DNA of 64,000 nt, from contig JANUWF010001491.1 of assembly GCA_026120185.1 (NCBI GenBank), forward strand, positions 1,240,001 through 1,304,000, given 5' to 3'. Below are positions 22,081 through 33,900 of this stretch, one piece after another (position 1 is the stretch's first letter; the number at the start of each line of letters is the position of its first letter). This DNA is from Voacanga thouarsii. Lineage: Eukaryota; Streptophyta; Magnoliopsida; Gentianales; Apocynaceae. The notes beneath the pieces are model-generated. The model ran no database searches and had not been told where the DNA came from. It saw only the letters and a program-made list of their open reading frames with translations. A program made the position numbers and the translations under genes.

Positions 22081-24043
22081 ATCCACGATATCAGAAGATT
22101 CACCAAAGTAAGGCTTCACCCTATTTTCATTGACTTTGAAAGTACCATCAACCAGGTGAAATACTTTAAGAGTACCAAAAAGAAAAACCTTAGTTATCAC
22201 ATACGGCCCCAACCATCTTCATTTCAACTTACCCGGAAAGAGTCACAAGCGAGAGTTAAATAACAACACTTGATTACCTTCTTTAAACTCCCAGGATTGA
22301 GCAATGTGTTTATCATGCCACCATTTTACCTTTTCTTTGTAGATTAGAGAATTATCATATGCAGCCATGCACAATTCGTCCAAGGCATTCAAGTGAAGTA
22401 ACCCAGATTGTCCAGTAAGCTCAAGATCAATGTTAACAAGTTTGATAGCCTAATAAGCTTTGTGTTCAATTTCTACCGATAAATGACAAGATTTCCCATA
22501 CACCAATTGATAAGGGTAGTACCAAGACGAGTTTTGAAAGCAGTCCTATAAGCCTAAAATGTATCATCTAGTTTCAAACCCCAATCATTTCTCGTGTGAT
22601 TAGACACTTTTTCCAAAATTCTTTTTAATTCTCTATTAACCACCTCAACCTAACCACTTGTTTGGGGGTGATAGGGGGTAGCAAACTTATGAATAACCCC
22701 TAAATATTTGAGAACTTTATCCAATTGGATATTACAAAAGTGGGTTCCCCTATCACTATTGAGTACCTTCGGCACGCCAAACTAGGAGATGAGTTTTTAA
22801 AGAAATTTTACTAGTACCCGAGCATTATTAGTAGGCAAGGCTTGCCGACCCACTTAAATACATACTCAACCACAACCAAAATGTGCTTATTACCCAAAAG
22901 ACTAGGAAAAGTGCCCATGAAATCAATTCCCCAATAATAAAAAATTTCACAAGCTTGAAAATTTTGCAATGGTATCTTATTAGATTTAGAAATGTTACCA
23001 GTGCGTTGACACCTATCACAATTTGGACAAACCTGTGAGAGTCCTTGAAGAGTGTTGGCTAATAAAATTCAGACTCAAGCACCTTCCTTATTGTGTTGTT
23101 AGTTTGGTAGTGTCCTCCCGCAGGTCCTTCATAGCATTGTTTCAAAATGTTCTCACTTTCTATGGAATCCACACATCTTTGAATAATTTGATCCGCACAA
23201 TACCGAAACAAGTAGGAATCTTCCCAAAAGTACTGCTTTACTTCAAAAAGGAATTTCTTCTTTTGTTGTGCATTGAAATCTTCTGGAATATTCCTACAAC
23301 CAAGTAATTATTAAAATCCACATACTAAGGTGTTTGAGAAATCTCACCATCAACAAGTAGAAGTTATTCATCGGGGAAGGTGGCATTGATGTCTTTTTCG
23401 GTCAAAGGCTCTAGGATAGGATTTTCCAAACTAGATAAGTGATCTGCAATTAAATTTTCAACTCTCGTTTTGTCCGTAATTTCCAAGTCAAATTCCTACA
23501 ATAACAAAACATATCTTATCAATCTTAGTTTATAATCATACTTGGTTAGTAGGTACTTAAGAGCGGAATGATCCATATACATAATAACTTTGGACAAAAT
23601 AAGAAAATAACAAAATTTATCAAAAGCAAAAACTATTGTAAGTAACTTTTTTCTCCGATGTGGTGTCATTCTCTTATGTCGCTACAAGAGTTTTTCTTGT
23701 ATAATAAATTGGTTGAAAATGCTTATTCTTCCTGTGTCCAAGTACTACGCCTATAGCATAATCACTTGCATCACATATTAATTCAAAAGGAATAGACTAC
23801 TCTGGTGCAATTAAAATTGGAGAATTGATCAATTTCTTTTTAAGCACTGAAGGCATTGAGACATTTTTCATCAAAATAAAAAACAGCATATTCCTCAAGT
23901 AAAGTGGTAAGAGGTTTAGAAATTTTTGAGAAATCCAAGATAAACCTCCTATAGAAACTAGCATGACTAAGAAAGCTTCGAATAGTCTTCACGGAAGTGG
24001 CAGGAAGGATTTTTTCAATTGCTTCAATCTCAACTCGATCAAC
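22081..24043 (-). pseudogene. Athila B pol: RT end, RNase H, integrase
   Basis: Minus-strand text runs from VDRVEIEAIEKI and SFLSHASFYRRFILDFSKIS (RT end, 24043-23900), through RNase H remnants and [18 protein letters not shown] (about 23570), to the linker ENLIADHLSSLENP. It continues with the integrase zinc finger DRCQRTGNISKSN (about 23000) and IDFMGTFPSLLGNKHILVVVEY. The end of pol, FKVNENRVKPYF, is near 22120. It is riddled with stops. Wording is nearly the same as Athila A pol at 61400-63300, so these are two copies of one family in opposite orientation. It is cut at 24043 by the Athila A LTR. Confidence 0.87.
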
Positions 24044-25552
24044 TGATAGGGGTTAAAATCACCATTCTGTTCCTAATTATTTGAGGTTATTTTAAGATAC
24101 ATTTGTTGTAATAACTAGGCATATTCCTTCCTATTTGATATTTTACTTTTAAAAGGTGTTTTTGGCAAATATATGTAGATTTAAGTAAAAATCGAGCAGA
24201 AAGTGCACGAAACCAAAATGTACCTGGCGCCAGGCCCAGCCAGTGTACAAGCGTCGGGTCCATTTTGTCAAGCAGGAGAGTTTGAGCAAGCTTCAAGATT
24301 GTTTCCAGAACAGACTTGGCGCTGGGTCCATTCTGCTTGCTAAAGAAAAGATAGACAGAAATAGAGCAACATAGAGGAAGAACAAAGCGTACCTGGCACC
24401 TGGTAGGTCGAAGGTACCTGGCGCCAGGTAGGTTCTAGAGGTAAAAATTCTATATGTCGAATTAGGGCTTATCTAAGGGTTTTGGTATTTTCCTATTCCT
24501 ACTTGACCAAAACTTCCTCAGCTACGAAATAGGCATCCAAAAGGACTATAAAAGTATAAGAGAATACAAAGGTTTGAGATATACAACCAAGGGAGGTGAA
24601 TTAAAGAGTAGAAATTTTGATTCTCTCATTGAAGGAAGAATTCACCCAAGCCAAGAAGGATTGTTCAAAGACTCTTCAAGGAAGAAGAAAGAGGCTTGTC
24701 TATGAGTGCTTTCTTTTCTCTTTATCTTCTTTTTCTTTAGCAATGATGTATTCAATATTTTTATTGTAATTTAACATTATTTTGAGATTCATGAATTTGG
24801 GTTAATTTCGTTATTTGCTCAATTCTTTATCATCTTTTGTATTTAATTACTTGAATTCATTGATTATTAATGCAAGTTCTTTTAATTGACTTAAGACGAT
24901 AATGTTAGGAGTTTCATTGCATTGATTTCATATTTGTCTAATCTTTTTGGACTTGAGTGACGAAGTTAAAGTTATAGGACTAAATGATCAAATGTTAGTT
25001 AATTTCGCTTAGAGCAAAGGGTTATTAACTAATTTCATATTTATAAGACATTGAGTCTAATGCATGTTTTGATTAGGATTTGCTTGATTGGAAAATCTGT
25101 TAATATAATCAAAATATAGGATTCCATGGATTGGGACATGAAGTGGGATTTACCTAAGTAGAATCATAACTTGTGAGACGATTGAGTTTTACTTTATATT
25201 CCTTCATGATGCCAAGATGATAATTAGTTGAGAGAATTGCTAATTGGTCCATTGTTATATTTTCTAGGGTACTTCTCTAAATTGCATAACCCTATATCCT
25301 TGAGTTGTATACGTTTCTTTAATTTTTCTTTTTATTCCTTTCTTACTTTATTTGGGGTCGGTTAAATAATGAAAGAAGAGTGATTAGTGTGTACCTGTTC
25401 CTTTGAGAATAGATACTCGTTAATTCCCTGTACTATGCTTACAATGAGTATACTTGCTCACATATGTATTTTGGGATTAATGTTTTAATTAAAACTTGAT
25501 TAAGGGATGGATTTAAAATTGATGATTTTATATACCCAAAATTTACACATCA
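24044..25552 (+). repeat. Athila A 5' LTR
   Basis: It starts TGATAGGGGTTAAAATCACC at the point where Athila B pol breaks and ends ACACATCA, six bases before the primer site. It contains several copies of a CCTGGCGCCAGG-type palindrome (24221-24430) upstream of a TATA box. The end part matches the LTR scrap at 5075-5248. Length is 1509 bases. Confidence 0.88.
24547..24554 (+). promoter_or_regulatory. Likely TATA box of the Athila A LTR
   Basis: TATAAAAG sits about 500 bases into the LTR, some 115 bases after the last GC-rich palindrome. It is the only strong TATA match in this part of the LTR. The U3/R boundary would be roughly 30 bases downstream. Confidence 0.55.
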
Positions 25553-25558
25553 ATTTTT

Positions 25559-25576
25559 TGGCACCGTTGCCGGGGA
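25559..25576 (+). promoter_or_regulatory. Primer binding site, tRNA-Asp type
   Basis: TGGCACCGTTGCCGGGGA differs at one position from TGGCGCCGTTGCCGGGGA, the Athila-type site complementary to the 3' end of plant tRNA-Asp. It lies six bases after the LTR end and fixes the element's orientation as plus. Confidence 0.9.
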
Positions 25577-25813
25577 ACAATATCATGAAAGCTTGGACTT
25601 TGTTGATTTAACCATGTCAATATGTTTATATGTAAATATGTATATATGTTTCTTGTATGACTAGGTGATGTATTTTGTTTTCTTGTACTTTAATGTCTTT
25701 GTATGTGTAATTCCTTGTAACTTAATTTGTACCTTTGCTTGTGTACCTTCACTAACTAACTTAATTATGATGTATGTATATATGATACTAACTATCTATT
25801 TTGTATAGGTAAA

Positions 25814-26458
25814 ATGGCCAATTGGAGCTTGGAACGGTATCCTAACATATCTCATGCAATGACATCTCAACCACTCATCTCTATTACCTTAGAAGGGGTG
25901 TTGGAAAAATTTTCCACCCATGTAACTAAGCGTTTTTCTGAGATAGAAGATACACTGGAAAATTTTGAGGACATGGTTACAAATATGCAAAGGCAAATTT
26001 GATTTTTAACGGATTTAGTGATAAAGTCACCAGTAGGGGAAGAAGCACAACATGATTCAGCTACTATTACACTAAGGAGTGGTAAGGAGCTGCCCAATCC
26101 TAACATAGAACTAGTACCCTCTAAGGAAAATGGGCTAGAACCAACCCCTATTGTTGAACCTTTCGAAAAACAACCTAAAAATCTTGATTTTCAGCCACCA
26201 ATACCCTACCTCATTCGCACACACAAAACAAGAAAAGATGCACAATTTGACAAGTTTTTGAAAATCTTAAAACAACTACATATAAATATTCCACTTAATG
26301 AAGCTTTAGTGCACATGCCCAAATATGCAAAAATTCTCAAAAACAGACTTGTAAACAAAAAAAAAAAAGGATTGGAGGAATTATCCACAGTGGTGTTAAG
26401 TGTAGAGTGTTCAGCTATCTTGCAGGACCAACGGACGATGCACCAAAAGGAAAGTGAT
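25814..26458 (+). pseudogene. Athila A gag C-terminal part
   Basis: The first frame (25814-26002) gives a coiled-coil-like segment (FSTHVTKRFSEIEDTLENF, NMQRQI). After one stop, a second frame from 26018 gives ATITLRSGKELPNP, FDKFLKILKQLHINIPLNEA, MPKYAKILKNRL and ECSAILQ. These are hallmark motifs of the gag-protease junction in Athila elements. The N-terminal gag core of several hundred residues is absent: only about 240 bases separate the primer site from the coiled coil. The frame is then broken at 26458 by the L2 insertion and resumes at 59853. Confidence 0.88.
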
Positions 26459-29400
26459 TATAACACTCCTACCTACTTACGTAACCCAAAAGGGGTCGGG
26501 GATGCCGCCCCGTCTTTTGGACCAGGAGTCTTCATAACGAAAGAGTAAACGAAATTCAAATTTTAAAGAAAGTCAAAGCAAAAATTAATAAAAAAATAAA
26601 AAAACCTCAATACTTATACAAAATTTCCTAAATAAAAACAATATTCAAAACAAATATCCAAAAAATGGACATGGAAATACCATAACAAAAACTTCAAGCT
26701 ACTGATCAAGACTTGAGGCTTCCAAAAAATATGAGTTCAAAATAGTGTGAGATTGGTTATCTCAGTAAGCCCCATGTGTGAGTTGGGCTAATAAGAAAAT
26801 AAAACAAGTTTCATGATGCATGCACTAACGGTATATCAAAAGCTTATCATGCCTTCTTTACAAATCTAATTTTCACTTCTTGAAATATACTAGTGAAAAA
26901 TCATGGAGCAAAACGCTCTTAAAATATTTTGATTGGAAAGATATGAATGATTAAAAGAGCATTAAGTTTGGAATAAAATTTCAAAGTCCCATTAGAACAG
27001 TTCAACAATTAAAAGTAACCAAGTTAGTGTGGCAGGGCACAGAGGTGGCTCTACACTAGGTGAAGCACATCACCTCCATTAGGTGGTAAAAGGGCACAGA
27101 GGTGGCTCTCAGTTCTGTGTTGCACTTGACCCCCAACACCTAGTTGGTGTACATCCTATCGAGTGAGATTCTCCTCCATCTCTCACTTAACCCAATCCGG
27201 TTGTCCCGCTTTCGGCCATTAATTCTACTATAACCTCGTTGCTAGCTGAGGATGGCTTAACCTTCTATACTGACGCACTGATCAAAAAGAATCAACCTCT
27301 CGAAAGTGGACACGCACCGAGAGATATCCAAAGACCAAGCAAAAGTTAGTATAGAGGTCTAGCCGCTATTGAGTACTCAACGTTATTCATTTTCTTTTTC
27401 ACAATTTTTAAGGCTCCAATAGCAAACCTACAAAATTAGCTCAATACATTTCCTTATAGCATTTTTCAACTCACTGAAGGCATGGTTTTAAGTCAATATT
27501 TTATTCCAGTCTTCATAGTTGAAGGAGCCATACGTTCAAACAAGTCATGCTATGATTTTCAAAAAGTATATGCATGATTATTAATTCATCTCTTGCATAT
27601 TCAAAACATATCATAATGTTTGAGGCTTGGCTCCTAAGTCATGCTTGATATATTTTAAATGTTTCTAAATTTAGAAGTTCTAAAATTAGAAGGCCTCTAA
27701 ATGTAGAAACTTTCCAAAGTAAGAAGTTTCTAAATATAAGAATTTTCAAAAATTAGCTCTTGTGCAATTATCTCGTGTTTGCAAGAGAAACTTACCAACC
27801 TTTCTTTCAAACCATCATAGTAAAATAAAATCGATTTTATGAATGCAAAGAAACTTACCTTATCCTTAAGCTTAGGGTATGTACTCTAGTAAGTTGGTCC
27901 TTATCCTTGATAATCTCCCAAAACTCGCAAAGAGTTCATATAAATCAATCACAGCACTTCCTAGATCATCCCAAACAAAATTCAAGTACACATTATACAC
28001 CAAGTGCACATCATGCCTATATTATCCTTTGTTCGCCAAATAATGCCAATGAGCAGCAAGCATGAACTTTACATATACTTAGCACCTAAGACCTTCCATC
28101 AACCCCTTAGAAAGTATAAAATCCACCCTTAATAATTTCTCAAGAAATCAAATTAAACTTAGTAATTTAGCACAAAACCCTTAGCTGCCTTAAATTTCCA
28201 ACAACCATAGTCTAAACTCGTAAGGGTAAAAAAAAACTATATAAACTCCTCCGATTGACCTCAAATTTTGTAGGCACATATCTCAACATGTTATGAGTGA
28301 AATACACTAAGCACATTCATAAAATTAGGCTCATACAAATCGCAAAAAATATTGAACAAAAACTGCATGAATCTGTTTAAATCTGTCAACAATGAGAGGA
28401 AAAAAACCAAGAACTCTAAACCTTGATCACGGTTTAACTCTAACTTTTCCAGATTATTAAAGAACATAAAAGCCTGCATTTTCAACCTTTTCACCTGTAA
28501 AAAACATGCTCAAAATAGATTGCAAAATAGATTCCAAAACAATAAACAATAAGTACTGAAAATCCACTCTTCTTAGTCTTTTTTTGTTTTTGAAAAATTT
28601 TTGCAATTAAATGCAGTAGTTTCTGGCACAACAACACACACTAAAGACATCACTCATTTTCCTAGAATCAAGATTCATGGTGGCATTTAAAAAGGGAAGC
28701 CATTTTTGCAAAAGTTTTGAATACAACTATCAACATGCTCAAAACAAGAAATTTTTACAGCAAAGTTCACGTACTCATAAGCATTTAAAAAAAAAAATCT
28801 TGGATTAAATTCTTCAAGAAGACTAAACTCTAACATGCCTAGAGAAAAGGCAAAACATAGGATACTCAACATCTAACATCTTGCATTCAAGAGAAATCCG
28901 AGCATTCCCATTCAACTACACATTCAATAGCAGCAAAAATTCTGATTTTATAACCAACCATCTTAAAGCCAAAATCATGTACACATGTTTCTCCCTTCAA
29001 ATTTCCCTTGAAGAAAACAACCACAACATTCAATCTTTACACAAGATCAAAATTAACAAGAAAAGATCCCGCACAAAGAAGTAAGGAGATGACTGAAAAT
29101 CCCTTCACAAACACACATATACATGCTGCCATTTTTTTTTCCAAGAGAAAATAAAAGAAGAATCAAGCTTGTTACCTCTTGAAATCCTTTTAGGAAAAAG
29201 AAGAGCAACATAGAATGATAGCTATTGTGTGTATCAGCAAGAATAAAAAGTCACCTCTTGGCTGAAGTTTGTTTAAGAATAATCTTATACTACTGACCGA
29301 GAGATTGAGGGAGATTGTGAGTGACGGTGGTGAGAGAGCATTGGAAGATTAAGAGGAAAAAAAACTATTTGTAGGCTATACTCCTTACGCAATGGAGAAT

Positions 29401-30007
29401 AGAAAATTGTTAAGCTAGGGGGAATTGGGATGTACCAGCTGATAGAAGGTAAAGATAAAGATTGATTAACTTCAAACACACTTCTAATCAAACCACAATT
29501 CTATAGACACTAGCAGCTTTTGTGTGTGATCAACTACAAGAAGTACAAGAAGGCGGTTGGCAACAATGAAGGAAAAGACAAAATGTCCTCCTCATTAAAT
29601 TATAATTGCTTTTCTACTCTCCCACTTTAAGGTAGAGCAACAAAAAAAAAAAAAAAAAAAACATCCGAGAGACATTGTGTAGTAGCTAAGAACGATCAAC
29701 TGATAGGAACATAATATATAATTATCACACCAAAGTATGTATATAATATTATAATGCAAAGTAAAAGAAAGTCTTAATATGTTTATAATATTATTAAATG
29801 ATTATAATAATATATATAATATCATTATGGCTTATTAAGTGGAAACAATTATACTAATTAATAATAAGTTTATAATATTAGAGATGTAAATTATAATAAT
29901 AAATTAATATAATATAATTAGTATATTCATAATTACAATTATCATTATAATTAAAAATTATTAAGAGGTGACCAACCTAAAATATAGGACATGAGCATTT
30001 TTAATAA

Positions 30008-30040
<33 letters not shown>
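30008..30040. repeat. (TAG)n microsatellite
   Basis: Eleven TAG units in the L2 3' LTR. The homologous position in the 5' LTR (59558) has an AAT array instead. Confidence 0.95.
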
Positions 30041-30043
<3 letters not shown>

Positions 30044-30392
30044 AGGTATAATCCAACTTTACTTGAAAATTCTAAAGCAAAAATTACTAGGACTAGGTAA
30101 TTCAAATGGGATGGCTAAACCTGATCAACCACATGAATGCATAATTTAATATTATAAAAGGAATATATATAGAATGAAAGGAAGTCATTTGGTTATAACA
30201 TTATTAAGATAATATATATAATATTATTATAATTCATCAACCGGAAACAACTATGACAATAAATAATAAGTTTTCAATAGATAATAAATAATAACAATAT
30301 AGTTCTAATTAGTATAATAACTATTATTATTACAATTATAAATAATTAATAGATGACCAACCAAAAATGGAAGACATAGTAGCTTTTTAGGA

Positions 30393-30451
30393 ATGATGAT
30401 GATGATGACGATGATGATAACAACAACAACAACAATAATAATAATAATAAT
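30393..30451. repeat. Compound (ATG)n-(AAC)n-(AAT)n microsatellite
   Basis: A run of ATG/ATGACG units passes into AAC and then AAT units in the L2 3' LTR. It lies just before the TTTTCACGTAAAATATTT block that also follows the AAT array of the other LTR. Confidence 0.93.
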
Positions 30452-30672
30452 TTTCACGTAAAATATTTCATGGCACAATAATTAGATGATGCCTTCCACT
30501 ATTCCTAAATCACTATTAAAAATTTAATGCATCACCTATAAATATGCATATATCACCAAAACACAAGCTTGAAGATTCATGAAATAAGTATATATCATGT
30601 TCAGATACATATGTTCATGTTCAATGCATGGTAATTCTCATAAATTGGGTATGACCAAAGTGGGGTCTTACA

Positions 30673-30685
30673 TCCTTTCCCTCTT
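30673..30685 (-). promoter_or_regulatory. L2 polypurine tract
   Basis: On the minus strand AAGAGGGAAAGGA immediately precedes the LTR start TGTAAGACC. This confirms that the left LTR is the 3' LTR of a minus-strand element. Confidence 0.85.
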
Positions 30686-31212
30686 AAAAGAATATCGCCC
30701 CGAAATTCCTATAAGCCCGCACCTCATAACTATCCTTCCTTATGTACTCGTTGGACTGTCAACAATGCCTTATATGGCACTTTAAATAATATTTGCTACT
30801 ATTTTCATATGTCAACTCAGCACATGAAATTCTATCTAAGCCTTTATCTCCAAAATCCAAAGTGTCTTTGATCACGACGAATTGGTCACACCACTTCACT
30901 TTTGTAGACTACCTGGAGTGTGATTTTCCATCTCGTTCTCTCTCTCTCTCTCTCTTTTTTTTTTTCCCCATTGATTCCACATCCTAGTATATTCTTATCA
31001 ACCATTGTTTTCCCCATAGGTGTACTTAGCAATCGGGTATGGGCAATTCCGACCATCACATCCCAATTAATATGCCTAACCCAAATTGGCATAGTGATGC
31101 GTATGATTAGGATCAATCAAAATATCTGTACAATAATAGGCTTACCTTTCCTCACTATTGCATATGCTTCTAGCTCCTCTCCGTTCAGTGCAAAGATTCT
31201 AGCCTTCACTTG
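30686..31212 (-). other. L2 remnant between gag and the polypurine tract
   Basis: About 530 bases where protease and the whole of pol would be expected. No protease D(S/T)G, RT or integrase motif is visible on the minus strand. A (CT)n run at 30934-30954 interrupts it. Text just before the polypurine tract (ISGRYSFKRERM-like) resembles the end of pol in long-LTR gypsy elements, so this looks like an old internal deletion product. Confidence 0.6.
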
Positions 31213-32129
31213 AGGTTTGTAACCTCCACTTCCTGCGGCTCTAACAGTATTAGCTCAATTGGCCAAGTAAGCAAGTAAAGCAAGATTTCCATGGTTGGCA
31301 TTTTGGGTTTTTGGACAGTTATTCCTCATATGTGAAGGGTCTCCACAAATAAAGCACTTTCAGTTCTCCTTCTTAGAATAGCAGTCCTTTTCTACGTGTC
31401 CCCTCCTGCTACAGTGACGACAAGTTATTACATTTGTAGTAGCCCCAGTCAATGTATTACGTGCTTGTTTTCCTTTATTTCTGTGTTGTTGCCCTGCAGG
31501 CCTCTTATGAGTAACATGTTCAAATGAGTTCGAGGCTTTGCTATCAGCTCTACTTTTATCTTCATTCTCAGTATAGGTTGCGGCCTTCACCGCTACAGCA
31601 CAAGTCATTGGAGGGAAAGGTGCCAATGCCTCCTAAGTTCCTGTCTCAATCCCTTCATGAACTATCGGGTATGGTTTTACTCTGTATCTATCAGCCGTCG
31701 ATAGTACCTAGATAGGTGATTGAATTGAGTAGCATATTGAGCTACTATCATATTCCCCTATTCTAAGTTCTGGAACTCGTCTTCTCGCTTCTCGACTATC
31801 CACTGGGGGATGTTTTTAGCTTTGAATGCTTCTACAAAATGATTCGAGTTCCATTCCTATCCTTTTATTTCCCACTTTTCCAATATCCACTGCCACCAAT
31901 CTCTCGCTGGTCCTCTTAGTCTGAAAGCAACAAATTTCACCATCCACTCCTCTAAGTAATACAATGTGTGGAATATGTCCTCCATCTATTCTATCCACAA
32001 TTCGTATTTTTGTTCCTGTTCTGCCTTACCAAAGTATGTGGGTGGTTGAAACTTCAAATATCGCTCCAAGGCTTCATCCTCATCGCGGGGTGCTCTCTTC
32101 TCCGTTACTGCTTGGAGGATTTCAGCCAT
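31213..32129 (-). pseudogene. L2 gag with two zinc knuckles
   Basis: Minus-strand start MAEILQAVTEKRAPRDEDEA at 32129. Core text follows (LKFQPPTYFGKAEQEQKYEL, MEDIFHTLYYLEEWMVKFV, FRLRGPARDWWQWILEKWE), then VAQYATQFNHLSRY. The first knuckle is CRHCSRRGHVEKDC (31381-31422) and the second is CFICGDPSHMRNNC (31315-31356). Both keep all four CX2CX4HX4C ligands. ARIFALNGEELEAYAIV follows, the gag-to-protease junction of this gypsy group. Stops interrupt the core. The protein would coat element RNA, and retention of both knuckles in an element lacking pol is notable. Confidence 0.87.
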
Positions 32130-32356
32130 CCTATTGAAAGCTTATTCTATTGAGATATTGGTAGGTCATTCTGACTCCACTTCTTGCCCCTCTTCGCCTA
32201 CTACTTCATCATTCTGTGAAGGGTCCTGCACAGGCTCATACTCTGGGGTTACTGGTTCCACTCTGGGAATCCTACTACTACAGGTAGCTGTTTGGCATCT
32301 CGGCAGCTTCTTCTTGTCACAAATGCCACACCCTTACTATGAATGCATGTAAGAAA
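32130..32356 (-). other. L2 sequence upstream of gag
   Basis: This continues the L2 leader in the minus sense between the CACTA insertion and the gag Met. A degraded coding-like stretch rich in Glu, Pro and Val appears on the minus strand (EVESE, EPVQDPSQNDEVVGEEGQ). It is possibly the N-terminal extension of gag. Confidence 0.45.
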
Positions 32357-32369
32357 CATTACTAGAAAA

Positions 32370-33500
32370 ATGTAATATACCAACTAACCACATTCGGTAG
32401 GTAATTACCAACCAAAATGAAAATTGAAAAAATTTAAAACTTTTCCAACCACTTACCAACAAATATAATCGGTTGGTAAATAGTTAGTTGGTAATCGGTT
32501 GGTAATTTGGCAAGAATATATTTACCAACCGATTACCAACTGATAACAATCGGTTGGTAATATTATTAATTGGTAATCGGTTGGTAATTTAACAGAAAAA
32601 ATTTTACGAACTGGTTACCAACCGAAATATATCGGTTGGTAATATATTCAGTTGGTAATTTGGCGGAAAAATATTTATCAACTAATTACAAACCAATAAC
32701 AATTTATTGGTAATATATTTAGTTGGTAATTGGTTGATACTTTAATTTAAAATTTTTACCGACCGATTACTAACCGAAATTTAACGGTTGGTAATATATT
32801 CAGTTGGTATTTTAATTTAAAAATTTTACCGATCGATTACTAACCAAAATATATCAGTTGGTAATATATTCCATTGGTAATCGGTTGGTAATTTAATTGA
32901 AAAATTTTACCAATCGATTATTAACCAACCGATCATTAACCGAAATGTATCGGTTGGTAATATATTTAGTTAGTAATCAATTAGTATATTGGTTGGTATT
33001 TTAATTTAAAAATTTTATCGGTGATTACTAATCGAAATGTATCAATTGGTAATATATTCAACTGATAATCGATTGATATTTTAATTTAAAAATTTTACCA
33101 ACCAACTACTAACCGAAATGTTTCGGTCTGTAGACTTAGTCAGTTGGTAAACAATTGGTATTTAATTTAAAATTTTTACCGACCAATTACTAACCGAAAT
33201 GTATCAATTGGTAATATATTCAGTTGGTAATCGATTGATATTTTGGTTGGTTTTTTAATTTAAAAATTTTACCAACCGATTACTAACCAAAATGTATCAG
33301 TTCGTAATATATTCAGTTGGTAACCGGTTGATATTTTAATTTAAAAATTTTACTGGCCAATTACTAACCAAAATGTATCGGTTGGTAATATATTTAGTTA
33401 GTAACTGGTTAGTAATTAGTTAGTATTTTAATTTGTAAATTTTACCGATCGATTACTAACCAAAATGTATCGATTGATAATATATTCAGTTGGTAATCAA
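32370..33500. repeat. Left subterminal inverted-repeat array of the CACTA element
   Basis: About a dozen units of roughly 80-100 bases. Each has a TTACCAACCGATTACTAACC-type half and its complement TCGGTTGGTAATATATTCAG, joined by an AAATGTATC spacer and separated by TTTTAATTTAAAAATTTTACC. Each unit can fold as a hairpin. In this family class the TNPA-type protein binds such subterminal motifs. Confidence 0.92.
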
Positions 33501-33502
33501 TT

Positions 33503-33900
33503 CACTACAAGAAAAAAGCACAATTAGTGATAGCAAAAGATTGTCACTAAATCCAAAATATTGTCGATAAAGAGTGTTTAGTGACAAAAAAAAAAAAAGT
33601 AGTCACTAGGTTGTCACTAAAGGCTCCCAGTGACAACATTAATGGGTTGTCACTAAAGCCTTAGCATTAGTGACAACAGCTTGTAATCACTAAATGTCGA
33701 CATGTATTAGTGATAATGTTTCTTGTCACTAATTCACTAAAAATTTTGCCACAATTGCTATTTTGTTGTTACTAATCAGTAATTATTTGTGACAACAATA
33801 AGTTGTCACTAATGTCCCATCATTTAGTGACAACTTTTGCAATTTTTAGAAAAAAAGAAAATTAAAAAAAGGTTGTCACTATAAGGGTTCGCCACATGGC
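33503..33900 (+). mobile_element. Left end of a second CACTA element (truncated)
   Basis: CACTACAAGAAAAAAGCACA at 33503 is a complete CACTA terminus of a different family. It is followed by its own subterminal motif TTGTCACTAA / TTAGTGACAA, repeated about ten times to 33880. It lies directly against the outer element's repeats. I could not find a matching CTTGTAGTG right end before 39784, so it appears truncated or its right end has decayed. Confidence 0.75.

Larger units (their letters stand above)
26459..30672 (-). repeat. L2 3' LTR (4.2 kb)
   Basis: In the minus sense it runs from TGTAAGACCCCACTTTGG at 30672 to GGAGTGTTATA at 26459; the terminal CA has become TA. It aligns with 56528-59847 almost throughout, for example at 27160-28300 against 57260-58400. 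It holds two microsatellites (30008-30040 and 30393-30451) and about 525 bases at 29010-29535 that the other LTR lacks. Open frames inside it, such as 29285-29491, show no motifs. Confidence 0.92.

Noticed and set aside
32370..33500. Regularly spaced repeats that might suggest a CRISPR array or satellite
   Set aside because: The units are inverted pairs tied to CACTA termini, vary in sequence and length, and occur at both ends of one element; the DNA is plant nuclear.
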